From: Spiroplasma_E ixodetis_B
GTDB taxonomy: Bacteria > Bacillota_I > Bacilli_A > Mycoplasmatales > VBWQ01
Assembly (NCBI RefSeq): GCF_040369795.1
Contig: NZ_AP028955.1
Location: forward strand, 744,001-808,000
Direction of reading: 5' to 3'
DNA: 64,000 nt
Positions within the stretch are counted from its first letter, which is position 1. Each line of letters opens with the position of its first letter. The notes beneath the pieces are model-generated. The model had not been told where the DNA came from. It saw only the letters and a list, made by a program, of their open reading frames with translations, and made no database searches. Positions 1-9,877 of the stretch are shown piece by piece. Position numbers and translations under genes: made by a program.

Positions 1-311
1 TTTTTGAAATAGTTATAAACTGTTTCTTTAGTCATATCACCAAATTTTTCAATTACTTTTTGAACTGTAACATCTTTATTTTGCGCTAAATAATTTTTTA
101 ATTCATCTAAATCCTTTATTTTGTGGCTATGTCCTTTTTGATAATTCAAAATTGGTTTTATATGCCCAGTTTCTTTTTTTATTTTTCTTCATAAGAATAA
201 AGTCTTTCTAGTAATATTGAACACTTTACAAATTTCTTTAATTTTCATGTTTTTACTTTCATAGGCTTCTATTACTTTTCTTCGTAAGTCTTCACTGTAT
301 GGTTTTGGCAT
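1..311 (-). CDS. IS630-family transposase, N-terminal part (partial at window edge)
   Basis: The reading frame starts MPKPYSEDLRRKVIEAYESK, an N-terminal helix-turn-helix region typical of IS630 transposases, followed by a second HTH-like segment (KDVTVQKVIEKFGDMT). The DDE catalytic domain lies off the window. The start follows GGAAG at the usual distance. TGA codons are read as Trp (LFLWRK). No in-frame stop is visible in this part, so activity cannot be judged. Confidence 0.8.
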
Positions 312-431
312 AATTTAATCTTCCTAATCTATTTTAAATATTACTGAATTGTACTTTTCAATTAAAAAACTGTTTAAATTACATATTATTATTTTACATT
401 ATTTATGAGTAAACATTACTTTAGTTAGCTA
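1..431 (-). mobile_element. IS630-family element, 5' part, cut by window edge
   Basis: The terminal inverted repeat TAGCTAACTAAAGTAATG (minus-strand reading) ends at 431 and is followed by a TA, the usual IS630 target. The transposase start lies inside and the rest of the element is beyond the window. The element sits in an IS5 copy whose other half is missing. Confidence 0.85.
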
Positions 432-433
432 TA

Positions 434-743
434 TTTTGTTTTTAAAAACTGATAATCTTTGTCATCACTAAGTTTATTTTCTACTCAAGTAATATTTCAA
501 AAAAAACTTGATGCACTCATTTTATATTTAATACTCATTTGGAAAAAAGTATAATATTCTTTTCAGTATACTAAAGTCATCATCAATCTTTCTTCAACTG
601 AAAGTTTATATTTTCTACCTTTAGTTTTTTAAATTTTCTATTTCAATTAATTTTGTTAACATTTCATCAAAATGAAAACGTTTTATACCGAAATATCTAT
701 AAAATTGTTCATTTTTTAATTTTTTTAAATTTTCAAAATTCAT
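434..743 (-). pseudogene. IS5-family transposase, N-terminal fragment
   Basis: The start MNFENLKKLKNEQFYRYFG is followed by the helix-turn-helix region, cut off before the first catalytic Asp by the IS630 insertion. A shortened A-run near 630 also shifts the frame relative to other copies. It cannot be functional. Confidence 0.75.
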
Positions 744-840
744 TTTTATCAACACCTTATTAATTTATTAATAAAGAAATTATAAAATAAATTTTAAATT
801 ATTAATTGACTTTTAAAAAATTTATTTACGGAATATGTCT
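434..840 (-). mobile_element. IS5-family element, 5' half only
   Basis: The transposase-start end is intact, with tip AGACATATTCCG read inward from 840. The 3' half is replaced by the IS630 copy at 1-431. It abuts IS256 sequence at 841, so it was inserted into that IS256. Confidence 0.85.
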
Positions 841-1298
841 TATTTCTAATTTGATGAACTATGCATAATTGATGTTCGGTTTTAGGATAAACTGATTGTA
901 TTGCTTCTGACATTCCTGTTAAATTGTCACTACAAGCAATAAGAATATCATTTAAGCCTCGATTTTTCATTTCTGTGAAATTAGATAATCAAAACTTAGA
1001 ACCTTCATTTTCACTAATTCATAAACCTAAAATATCTTTTTTACCTTCTAAATCAACTCCTAGTGCTATATAAACTGATTTGTTAATAACGCTTTTATCT
1101 TGTCGTACTTTAACTACTATACAATCAAAATAAACAATCGGATAAACAATTTCTAATGGCTGATTTTGTCATGCTTTAACATCATCAATAACATCATCAG
1201 TAATTTGACTAATAACACTTTCACTAATATCAGCACCATGATATAACTCTTGTAACTGCATTCTAATATCTGATAAAGTCATGCCTTTGGCATATAAT

Positions 1299-2449
1299 AG
1301 ACATATTCCGTAAATAAATTTAATCAATTGTCAATAATAATATTTATAAATTTTTTAGTGTTAATAATTATAGAAGTTAATATTTTTAAAAAAATACTTT
1401 AAAAATAAATTTATATTTCAAACACAAAAATTGTTAATATTATTTTTATATTAACTTGATAAAAATTTAAATTTTTAAAAAAATATTAAAAATATTTTTT
1501 TATTTTAATGGTTTTTTTTATTAAAAATTTCACAAAGTAAGTTAAATCTTAAGTACATAAGTATAAATATACTTTTTCTACATTTATTTATTAAAATTTT
1601 GAATCTTTTTAATAAAACAAAAACATGTTCAACTTTAATTCTAATTTTTGAAATAATTTTATTGTAGATTTTTTCTTGTTTAGTTAATTTTTTATTTTTA
1701 GTTTTTTTAATTGGTGATATAGTATTTTTATAAATATTTTGTATTCCTTGATATCCCAAATCACCAATAATTATTGTTTTTTCTGAAAATTCAAGATTTG
1801 AATTTTTTAATATTTGAAAATCATGTACTTTTCCATTATCAGCAAAAATATCAACAATTTTTTTATTAAAAAAGTCATATATAATTTGAAATTTTATAGA
1901 AAACATTCAACTTTCACCAGAAAAATATTCTAACTGTAGTTTTTTTTAGTTGGTCTTTCAATTTCAATTTCAGTTGAATCAATTAAATAAAATTGAAATT
2001 CATTTAAATCTTCTTGTTTTTTCTCAATTTTTGATTTATATTTTGTTTTTAAAAACTGATAATCTTTGTCATCACTAAGTTTATTTTCTACTCAAGTAAT
2101 ATTTCGAAAACAACTTGATGCACTCATTTTATATTTAATACTCATTTGGAAAAAAGTATAATATTCTTTTCGGTATACTAAAGTCATCATCAATCTTTAT
2201 TCAACTGAAAGTTTATGTTTTCTACCTTTAGTTTTTTTTAAATTTTCTATTTCAATTAATTTTGTTAACATTTCATCAAAATGAAAACGTTTTATACCAA
2301 AATATCTATAAAATTGTTCATTTTTTAATTTTTTTAAATTTTCAAAATTCATTTTTATCAACACCTTATTAATTTATTAATAAAGAAATTATAAAATAAA
2401 TTTTAAATTATTAATTGACTTTTAAAAAATTTATTTACGGAATATGTCT
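1299..2449 (-). mobile_element. IS5-family element, complete length (1151 bp)
   Basis: Both tips (AGACATATTCCG/CGGAATATGTCT) are present, with AAT duplicated at 1296-1298 and 2450-2452. Insertion is in the IS256 transposase at the same target site used in the copies at 24729 and 31865. Confidence 0.92.
1505..2352 (-). pseudogene. IS5-family transposase, nonsense-mutated
   Basis: The two-frame IS5 transposase has an 8-A slip site near 1944-1952. The first frame carries GAA to TAA in the LSVEERL segment (near 2198). Catalytic residues IDSTEI, GDLGYQG and KVEHVF are otherwise visible. The C-terminus is also shifted by base loss near 1510-1520, ending in KKNH. The copy is inactive. Confidence 0.8.
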
Positions 2450-2595
2450 AATGAAAGAACTTGTTGATCAAAACCATCAAATCTTCTTTGTCTTTTTGCA
2501 ACTATTACTGGCTCAAAATTACTATTACGATCTCGTGGTACATTAATCTCAATTTTACCTTGTTGGGTTATTAATTTTTTTGAACTTATACCATT

Positions 2596-2692
2596 GCTTA
2601 TGTGGTAATGTTTAGTAATCTGTGTAACTTAGTGATTTTACAACTAAAATTTATTTAAAAAACACAGTTTTTAGGAAAGTCCCTATTATTTT
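2596..2692. other. foreign ~95-nt block inside IS256 carrying a second IS256 tip
   Basis: Between two contiguous pieces of the IS256 transposase lies a segment beginning with the IS256 left tip (GGTAATGTTTAGTAATCTGT, plus strand). It continues into sequence ending in TTTTTAGGAAAGTCC that occurs nowhere else in the window. It may be the outer end of a diverged IS256 relative or a deletion derivative. No gene is visible in it. Confidence 0.5.
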
Positions 2693-2966
2693 TTCATATC
2701 CTAAATAATTTTGCATTTCAGAATTCAACATTTTTTCAACTAATCTTTTTGTTAATTCTTTATATAAACCTCCCTCTTTAAAAACTGTTGTTAAATCTTC
2801 AGTATTTTCTAGTAATAAATCTACTGCTTTTGATATTGGATCATTATTATTAATATTTTGTTTTTTAGACATAAGTAACTCACTCTTTCTAGTTATTTAA
2901 TTTTATTTACTAGAATTAATTAAACATAGTTATTTTTGTAAGTTACACAGATTACTAAACATTACC

Positions 2967-3662
2967 GTGTTTTCATTCAGATTCAATCTGGTTTGTGTTT
3001 ACACCTGTTGATGACACATACCAAACTTCATGATTTATGATTTCATGTTTGTGATAGAAGTTTTTGAAACTTCCATATCCCTTCCAAGAATCCGTAAATA
3101 GACAACACCCAGTAGAAATGTTTTTCAATGCAAATCATAAAAGGTTTTTCTCGTCTTCTTTTTTCAATACTTTCACAATTAGTTTGTTGTTGGTTTTCTC
3201 ATAAACTCCAACAATCAAGGTTTTATCCAACAAGGATCTTCCTTGTTGGATAAAACCTACATGTGAAAGATACATTTCATCCATCTGTGCTGTGCCATCA
3301 TCAATGAACCCTGCATCTTGATTCCGAATTCTAGTTCTGTTTTCATGACCCATTCTTCAAGCTTTTTTATATGTCACACCCAATTCCCTTGCAACATCTG
3401 TTGATGGTATACCATGCTTTGTGTTTATTCATCTAAAGATGATATAAAACCAAGATGTCAAAGGTGTTTGTGACTTGTGAAAAATGGTGTAATGAAGAAT
3501 AATAAATGTTTGATGACATTTCAAACATCTTATTCTTCTCAAATCAGAAACATTCAAACTAGAAGAAGCACACCTGATACATTTCATTACTTTCAACTTC
3601 ACTATATATTTCAAACAATCGTTTTCATTTTGAAATATGCTATTGAATTCATTTCAATTCAT
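2967..3662 (-). pseudogene. IS1595-family transposase, C-terminally truncated
   Basis: The frame starts MNWNEFNS and is open for 232 codons under code 4. Zinc-ribbon cysteines occur as CIRC...CLKC (residues ~30-55). These precede the IS1595 signature TIFHKSQTPLTSWFY. The DDE-type core then follows (AQMDEMYL, FTDSWKGYG, NTNQIESEW). The last ~15 residues are replaced by IS256. The coding strand carries a perfect 19-bp-arm inverted repeat at 3218-3258. Confidence 0.85.
3218..3258. repeat. perfect inverted repeat inside IS1595 transposase (copy 1)
   Basis: Two 19-nt arms separated by TCT form a perfect inverted repeat within the coding sequence (protein GFIQQGRSLLDKTL). The arm core is TATCCAACAAGGA and its complement. 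The second IS1595 copy (62615-62655) keeps perfect pairing although three bases differ in each arm. Confidence 0.9.
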
Positions 3663-3717
3663 TTTTTCTTCCACACTAGTACATGTGGGGATAATTTCCT
3701 TTAAAAATAGTGTTTTA

Positions 3718-4242
3718 ATGAAGCGAATTGGAGCAACAAATATTAAACCAATTTTCTTTGTTCTTTCAGTTATAATAATTTGATTTTTCTTTATGATAGC
3801 AACATTATTATGATCTTTATTATGAGTTGGAATTATGTTTGGTGGTACTTATGGGTGAAGTGATATAGTAACAGCGAATTTTATTGGAGAATCTATCCCA
3901 TTTATTATCTTAATTTTCTTTTCATCAATGGGTTTAGGAATGTTATTAGCCTCAATTTTCAAATCAGTAACTGCTTTAGTTGCAGCATCAAATGTAATTT
4001 ATTTTCCATTTGCACTTTTAAGTGGGGTATTTTTCCCGGCTGAGTTAATTAATAGTAGTCCTGTTTTAAAATACGCAGCTTACTTTAATCCATTCAAATA
4101 CGCTATGGATCCATTTATTAAATCTTTAAGTGGAACAAGTTTTACTTTTACAACAACTTATGGAATATATCTATGAGTTGCACTTGGATTAATTGGTATT
4201 TATACAATAGTTGCAAGTCCAAAATTACGTTGACAAGCATAA
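3718..4242 (+). pseudogene. ABC-2 type transporter permease, 5'-truncated
   Basis: The open frame of 174 codons has three to four hydrophobic segments (FFVLSVIIIWFFFMIATLLW; PFIILIFFSSMGLGMLL; LVAASNVIYFPFALLSGVFF; a C-terminal one). These match the C-terminal half of an ABC-2 permease, including the typical 'PFALLSGVFFPAE...PFKYAMD' region. The ATG at 3718 has no good ribosome site. An ABC-2 permease is usually 250-400 aa, so the N-terminal half was lost when IS1595 inserted. It ends just before a strong bidirectional terminator. No partner ATPase is in view, so the substrate is unknown. Confidence 0.75.
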
Positions 4243-4259
4243 TAAAACTAATAATTAAA

Positions 4260-4306
4260 AATAATAAAATTAAAAAGGACTAAAAGTCCTTTTTAATTTT
4301 ATTATT
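4260..4306. terminator. bidirectional intrinsic terminator
   Basis: A perfect 21-nt stem (…AAAAAGGAC / GTCCTTTTT…) with loop TAAAA has T-runs on both strands. It lies between convergent genes, the permease remnant (+) and the membrane protein (-). Confidence 0.85.
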
Positions 4307-5753
4307 TAAATAAATCACTATTACGTCAAAATTTATGATCTTTTGTATCTTTTTTATTATCATTATCTAAACTATCATCAAAAAGTGATGGATCGATTTC
4401 ATAGGGTTTACCACTTAAAACATTATTAATAGCATTTTGATATTCCGAATTTGCTCTAATAATTTTATTACGATCAATTTTTGGATTAAGAATAGCAATA
4501 ACTAGTATAATAGCAATTGGTAAAATTGCTGATGCTGCTGTAATATATGTTAATATTTGAAAAAATTTAAAATTCGCTAATCCTTTTAATCAGGGTAAAG
4601 CATTAGGATTAATTTTGTCACCTTTATCTAAAAAAGAAGTAAATGTTCTTAATAATGAATCATCTGTTGTCATATAAATTAAATTTGAAATTGTATAAAT
4701 TATTCAAAAAATTAAAATAACTATTAAAAAATATGATGTTGAATATAAATCACGACCTAATTTTGGTGTTTTTAAAATTGAATATAAAAAACCTCCATTT
4801 AAAACTATTGTTGTAACAATAGTGAAAACTATAGTTTTTGATTGTTGTGCAAAATTATAATAAACGGGTGATGTACTATTATCTTTAATTTGAAAAGTAC
4901 CTGCTATAAAATAAGTTAGTATATAAGTAACTATTGCTAGTACTGTTGTTAATAAGAAAAAAGCTGATAATATTTTCTTTAAAAGTGGAATATATTTTGG
5001 TTTATTCATATAAGGGTAAAATTTAGGATTTGTAGCAGGATGTTGCGGTAATACACCTAACTTCGCTAAATTTGCTAAAATATTATTATCAAGATTATTA
5101 ATATTTAAATTATTACCTAAATTTCCAATGCCACCAATATTAGGATTTGTATCAACATTATTATCAACATTCTGATTATTTGCAATAACACTTGGTTTAA
5201 CCTCAGTAGCAGCATCACTAAAATTATTTAATGCAGTAATTTGATCATTTAATTCATTAAAAGTATTATTATCAAACTGTCTTATTCGTTCAAGACTTTC
5301 TTTTTCCACAGTCTTACAAATATTAGTAATTGTAACTATTAATAAGTTACGCTCTTCAAGAATTTCAATACGATTTTTAGGAGAACTTTTAGTAATACTC
5401 AAACTACGATTTACCAAATTAGAAATTAACTGCAAAAATTCTATTGCATACTTTTTATCTTTTAATTCTTTTAGTTCTTTTTCAAGAAAAAATAAATTAG
5501 AAATTTGTAATTCTAAAATTTTTAAAAGTTCTTCATTAGCAAAAATAGATTTTCTAACAATTAAATTATTTAAACTGTTATATATAGTACTTGATATTTC
5601 ATAGTATAATGCAATATTTAAATCTTCTTCTGAGTACACTTTTTCGGTTTTTTTCTTTGTAACTTTTTTTACTTTTGGTTTAACCAATGTAATGTCACTA
5701 TTTTCTTCTACTAACTTTTTTTCTGTAACATCAGTATTTTTATTACTTTTCAT
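4302..5753 (-). CDS. hypothetical membrane protein with long charged N-terminus
   Basis: This 483-aa protein of unknown function was not recognised. Residues ~1-40 are very Lys/Glu/Val-rich (VKPKVKKVTKKKTEKVYSEE). A predicted helical cytosolic part runs to ~180, followed by an Asn/Gly-rich linker (NVDNNVDTNPNIGGIGNLG). Four C-terminal hydrophobic segments follow: ILSAFFLLTTVLAIVTYIL, TIVFTIVTTIVLNGGF, YFLIVILIFWIIYTISNLIY and FFQILTYITAASAILPIAII. The ATG at 5753 (MKSNKN) is preferred over the in-frame GTG at 5765 because AGAGGTGAT lies 5-7 nt upstream. holA is immediately upstream on the same strand (43 nt), suggesting cotranscription. Lineage-specific protein by inference. Confidence 0.8.
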
Positions 5754-5796
5754 TATATGTATCACCTCTTGAGTTTAAAACATCTATAATTATATA

Positions 5797-6708
5797 CTAA
5801 ATATTCAAAAAGAATAAATCAATTGCAATATTTTTATTAAACTTTCCTTTTTTGATATTGTAATCTAATTCATATAATTTTAACAAAATATTATTAATAT
5901 TTAAATTAATATTTAAATATTGTTCTAATATTTTTACTTGAAACTTAGAAATATTTAATATATCGGAAATATCTTCATTACTTTTTTTTTGTTTAACTAA
6001 AATTTTGATATCTCTAATTAATTCTAATTGATATACAAGAATATTAATCAATTTAATTTTATCATAATTAATAACATTATAATAGTTATATTGTGTTCAA
6101 AAATTGTTATAATCTTTTTTTAATATATATTCAACAGTTTTAAAAATATTTGTTTCAAAATATTTAGGAACCACCTCAATAATAATATCTGAAGTTATTT
6201 TTTTTCCAATTAACCTTAATTTTGATAACTCATTTAAAATAATACTGACATCATTTGGCAAGTATTCTAAAAGAAAATTAGTCGCTTCTTTAGTAATGTT
6301 AACTTTAAAACTATTGCAAACTTTATTAATTAATAATAATAATTGTGATTTTGTATAATTTTTAATTTTGATAATATTAAATTGTTGAAATTCTCTACTA
6401 ATTTTAAAATCAACATTTAAACTTTTAATAATTATCATTGTTTTTTGATTATGATTAAGCAAAGCATTAACAATTTTTTTTTCTTTAATATATTTTTGCC
6501 ATAAATTACTGCTATCATTAATTACGATTACTTTATTTTCTTCAAATATACTCATAATTTGAATTTCATTAATAATATTAACAATTGTATCTTCTTGTAA
6601 TTCATATAGATTATAATCATAATTTTCTTTTTTATGATTTTTTTTAATTAATTGTTCAATATTTTTTCTTACTAAATACTCATCTTGACCATGAACAATA
6701 TAAACCAT
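5797..6708 (-). CDS. holA: DNA polymerase III delta subunit
   Basis: This 303-aa protein is the clamp-loader wrench subunit that opens the beta sliding clamp as part of the DnaX complex. The N-terminus MVYIVHGQDEYLVRKNIEQL is the typical HolA opening. LPNDVSIILNELSKLRL and the following residues match the helical region between domains II and III. KTVEYILKKDY... and the C-terminal helices (VYQLELIRDIKILVKQKKSN) match domain III. Length is slightly shorter than the usual ~330 aa, as in other mollicutes. An in-frame TGA (Trp) lies near 6094. GTGAGG lies 6 nt before the ATG. HolA is poorly conserved, but the opening and length make the call good. Confidence 0.85.
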
Positions 6709-6923
6709 TTTTTCAACCTCACAAAATTATTAATATATTTTATGTTAATGTTATAATATCATAATGTTTCATATATAATCACACTTTTATTTTTTCCTCA
6801 ATAATAAACTTTTTTAAGATTATTCAGTGTTTCAATATTCGGAAAACACTTTCTTTTTTGATAATATTCCAAATTTGAACTTTTATCTTATATACTAATT
6901 GTTATATCTAATGTTTTAAAACA

Positions 6924-7046
6924 TTATCACTTTTCAACTAAATTATAAAGATCTTCAGCAACTGCTTGATGCACTAATGTTGTTGGATGAACTTCATCAA
7001 AGAAGAAATAATTATTTAATGTTTCTTTTGTTGAACCATTAACATA
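6924..7046 (-). pseudogene. GDSL/SGNH esterase, C-terminal fragment
   Basis: The last ~40 codons read ...YFFFDEVHPTTLVHQAVAED LYNLVEKW (in two pieces here) and then TAA. The D-x-x-H-P-T motif is the C-terminal Asp/His catalytic block of GDSL lipases/esterases, which mollicutes use as lysophospholipase-like enzymes. The remainder is replaced by IS630 at 7047, inserted at a TA. Fragment only. Family assignment rests on this one motif. Confidence 0.6.
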
Positions 7047-7478
7047 TAGCTAACTAAAGTAATGTTTACTCATATCTTGAAAAACAAAATCAATAGCTTT
7101 TTTAATATTTGGTCAATAATTTGGTAATATTTTTCTTATATTATGTTTTATAGCAAATCAAAAATGTTCAATTGGATTTAAATTACGAGAATATGGTGGA
7201 AGAAATAATAGTTTGCATCCAGCATTTTCAATTAATTGTTGTGTTAATTTAGATTTATGAAACGTTGCATTATCTAAAACTATAATTTGTCCACGCTTTA
7301 ATACTGGAATTAGTATATTTTTTACATATGATTCAAAAATTTTACTGTTGCAATGTCCTTCAAATGCTCATAGGGATTTTAATTTACCTTTATTTAGTGA
7401 ACCAATTATACTCATTCTTTTTATTTTATATGCGGGTTTATTATCAAATAATCTTTTACCTTGGAATGGCAACCCTTT

Positions 7479-8325
7479 TTAGGACTGTTTTTTGGTAGAC
7501 ATTTGTGCTTGGTGTTTTATGGGGATTAAGTAGTTTAGAGTGCTGTGGATTCTTATGTTGTTGTATCAATTGATATAATCAAATAATTCTAATTTTAATT
7601 GGGTTAATGATGTAAAATTTTTATCATTAATAAATTCTGTTTTGAAAGTTGCTTCAGCAACGGCGTTATAATAAGGACAACCTTTTTTGCTTAAAGAGCG
7701 GGTGATATTGAAGGCTAATAAAAGTTTATCAATAGTTTTATTATTAAATTAATTACCGCGATCGCTATGAAATATTTGAATATTTTTTAAACAACGATTT
7801 GAGCACATAAATGCTTGATATACTAATGATGCATCTTTTTTAGTACCTAAACTATGTCCAATAATTTCGCGATTGTACAGGTGGATTAATAAGCAAATAT
7901 AGTTTCATTTACCATTAACTTGAACATAAGTTAAATCACTAACAATAACTTCATTTTTAAGCCTATTATTAAAGTCTCTATTAACAAGATTAGTAATTTG
8001 ACTATCATTGACTTTATTATGATAATTTTTGTATGATAATTTAGTGTATTTTGATATTAAATTATGTTTATTCATAATTTTTTTAATTTTTCGTATTGAT
8101 AAATTAATTTTCTTTTCTTTTAGAACAACTTTTAATCTTCTTGTTCCATAAGCTTCTTTATTTTCTTTAAAAGCACTAATAACAGCTTCATCATACATAT
8201 TATTTTGAATTTTATATTCTTTTTTCTTGAAATTAAAATAATATGTTGATTTAGAGATTTTTAAAAAACGACACATTGTACGAATTTTATATTTAACTTT
8301 ATTTTTAGTAATAATTTCTATTTTT
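7479..8325 (-). pseudogene. IS3-family transposase OrfB (nonsense in catalytic region)
   Basis: OrfB is reached from orfA by a -1 shift at an A6 run (GGCAAAAAATAG, ~8318-8329); an internal ATG (MCRFLKISKS) lies at 8276. The rve integrase core has SDLTYVQVNGK (first Asp) and FHSDRGN (second Asp). The next codon, normally GAA (as in the copy at 39263), is TAA (near 7752). NAVAEATFK carries the Glu. The protein ends KHQAQMSTKKQS. The stop next to the second Asp inactivates this copy unless read through. Confidence 0.8.
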
Positions 8326-8596
8326 TGCCTATTATTAGTGCTGCTTGCTTTAAAATATCATTTTCCATTCTTAATTGTTTTAATTCTTTTCTTAATTTAA
8401 TTAATTCATTTTCTTCAACAGAACGGTTATCTTTGATTTTAAAACTACCTGAATTAGTAAATTGCTTAATTCAATTATAAGTAGCTGCTCTTGTAACATT
8501 GTACTCTTTAGCAAGACAAGACACTGACTTACCACTTTGATATAAAGCTACTATTTGTTTTTTAAATTCATCTGAATATGAGTTAATATTGGCCAT
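8318..8596 (-). CDS. IS3-family transposase OrfA
   Basis: This 92-aa protein has an N-terminal helix-turn-helix (MANINSYSDEFKKQIVALYQ; KEYNVTRAATYNWIKQF) and a C-terminal leucine-zipper-like helix (ENELIKLRKELKQLRMENDI). Together they form the DNA-binding OrfA of IS150-group elements. The frame is open, and its stop TAG overlaps an A6 slippery run used to make OrfAB. A GGAAT ribosome site lies upstream. The partner OrfB is broken in this copy. Confidence 0.85.
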
Positions 8597-8741
8597 AATT
8601 ATAATTCCTTTCTTTTAACTAATTTGTTCACTTGTCTACTTAATTAGTGCCCAATAAAGTGTAACCCATCCATCCTTTTTCAGATCAACCATATTTATAA
8701 AATTCATTATCATCAATTCCGGATTCGTCAATATATACTAA

Positions 8742-9877
8742 AGACATATTCCGTAAATAAATTTAATCAATTGTCAATAATAATATTTATAAATTTTTTA
8801 GTGCTAATAATTATAGAAGTTAATATTTTTAAAAAAATACTTTAAAAATAAATTTATATTTCAAACACAAAAATTGTTAATCTTATTTTTATATTAACTT
8901 GATAAAAATTTAAATTTTTAAAAAAATATTAAAAATATTTTTTTATTTTAATGGTTTTGTTTTATTAAAAATTTCACAAAGTAAGTTAAATCTTAAGTGC
9001 ATAAGTCTAAATATACTTTTTCTACATTTATTTATTAAAATTTTGAATCTTTTTAATCAAGCAAAAACATGTTCAACTTTAATTCTAATTTTTGAAATAA
9101 TTTTATTGTAGATTTTTTCTTGTTTAGTTAATTTTTTATTTTTAGTTTTTTTAATTGGTAATATAGTATTTTTATAAATATTTTGTATTCCTTGATATCC
9201 CAAATCACCAATAATTATTGTTTTTTCTGAAAATTCAAGATTTGAATTTTTTAATATTTGAAAATCATGTACTTTTCCATTATCAGCAAAAATATCAACA
9301 ATTTTTTTATTAAAAAGTCATATATAATTTGAAATTTTATAGAAAACATTCAACTTTTACCAGAAAAATATTCTAACTGTAGTTTTTTTTAGTTGGTCTT
9401 TCAATTTCAATTTCAGTTTAATCAATTAAATAAAATTGAAATTCATTTAAATCTTCTTGTTTTTTCTCAATTTTTGATTTATATTTTGTTTTTAAAAACT
9501 GATAATCTTTGTCATCACTAAGTTTATTTTCTACTCAAGTAATATTTCGAAAACAACTTGATGCACTCATTTTATATTTAATACTCATTTGGAAAAAAGT
9601 ATAATATTCTTTTCAGTATACTAAAGTCATCATCAATCTTTCTTCAACTGAAAGTTTATATTTTCTACCTTTAGTTTTTTTAAATTTTCTATTTCAATTA
9701 ATTTTGTTAACATTTCATCAAAATGAAAACGTTTTATACCAAAATATCTATAAAATTGTTCATTTTTTAATTTTTTTAAATTTTCAAAATTCATTTTTAT
9801 CAACACCTTATTAATTTATTAATAAAGAAATTATAAAATAAATTTTAAATTATTAATTGACTTTTAAAAAATTTATT
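8742..9877 (-). mobile_element. IS5-family element, 5' tip lost
   Basis: The tip AGACATATTCCG is intact at 8742. The opposite end stops 14 nt short, replaced directly by the end of IS256 (9878). Confidence 0.85.
8943..9794 (-). pseudogene. IS5-family transposase, frameshifted
   Basis: Compared with the intact copy (12501-13354), it has a lost A in the ENLKKTKG segment (~9682). It also has TCA to TAA in the IDSTEI motif (~9419) and a lost base at ~9316. Inactive. Confidence 0.8.

Larger units (their letters stand above)
841..2872 (-). pseudogene. IS256-family transposase, interrupted and truncated
   Basis: The start MSKKQNINNNDPISKAVDLL follows a GAGTGAG ribosome site. Homology to the intact copy at 52986-54224 breaks at codon ~61, where about 95 nt of unrelated sequence intervenes. 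It breaks again at the IS5 insertion. The remaining part keeps the first two catalytic Asp regions (YFDCIVVKVR, CSDNLTGM) but loses the Glu region. Non-functional. Confidence 0.85.
841..2966 (-). mobile_element. IS256-family element, 3'-truncated, interrupted by IS5
   Basis: This minus-strand IS256 has its transposase-start end at 2966 (tip GGTAATGTTTAGTAATCTG). It is split by a complete IS5 (1299-2449) flanked by AAT duplications. Its 3' third is replaced by the IS5 half copy below 841. It is inserted into IS1595 sequence, which resumes at 2967. An unexpected stretch of about 95 nt lies at 2596-2692. Confidence 0.85.
2967..3701 (-). mobile_element. IS1595-family element, 3'-truncated by IS256
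   Basis: The transposase-start end has the tip GGAAATTATCCCCACATGTA (minus-strand reading from ~3701). The other end is lost at 2966 to the IS256 copy. The element has removed the 5' part of the ABC permease gene that begins at 3718. Confidence 0.85.
7462..8673 (-). mobile_element. IS3-family (IS150-like) element, full length
   Basis: The ends TGGATGGGTTACAC (8672 side) and TGGAATGGCAACCC (7462 side) are imperfect inverted repeats. The element contains orfA and orfB in overlapping frames. Flanking CCT/CCTT in the split IS630 marks the target duplication, and the exact edge is ambiguous by one base. Confidence 0.85.
7047..8741 (-). mobile_element. IS630-family element, interrupted by IS3 and truncated by IS5
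   Basis: The transposase-end tip (TAGCTAACTAAAGTAATG at 7047) is intact and follows TA. The C-terminal two thirds of the transposase occupy 7050-7461. An IS3 copy sits at ~7462-8673, with a CCT/CCTT duplication. The middle of the transposase resumes at 8674 and is cut by IS5 at 8742. The start is missing. Confidence 0.85.
7050..8741 (-). pseudogene. IS630-family transposase, interrupted and 5'-truncated
   Basis: The remaining parts encode YIDESGIDDN (first Asp region) up to the IS3 insertion, then LDNATFHKS and NLNPIEHFW (second Asp and Glu) and the C-terminus DMSKHYFS with its stop inside the tip repeat. Lacks the DNA-binding N-terminus. Confidence 0.8.

Noticed and set aside
3477..3704. 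Plus-strand ORF of 75 codons
   Set aside because: It is the antisense shadow of the IS1595 transposase; the minus frame has the zinc ribbon and DDE motifs.
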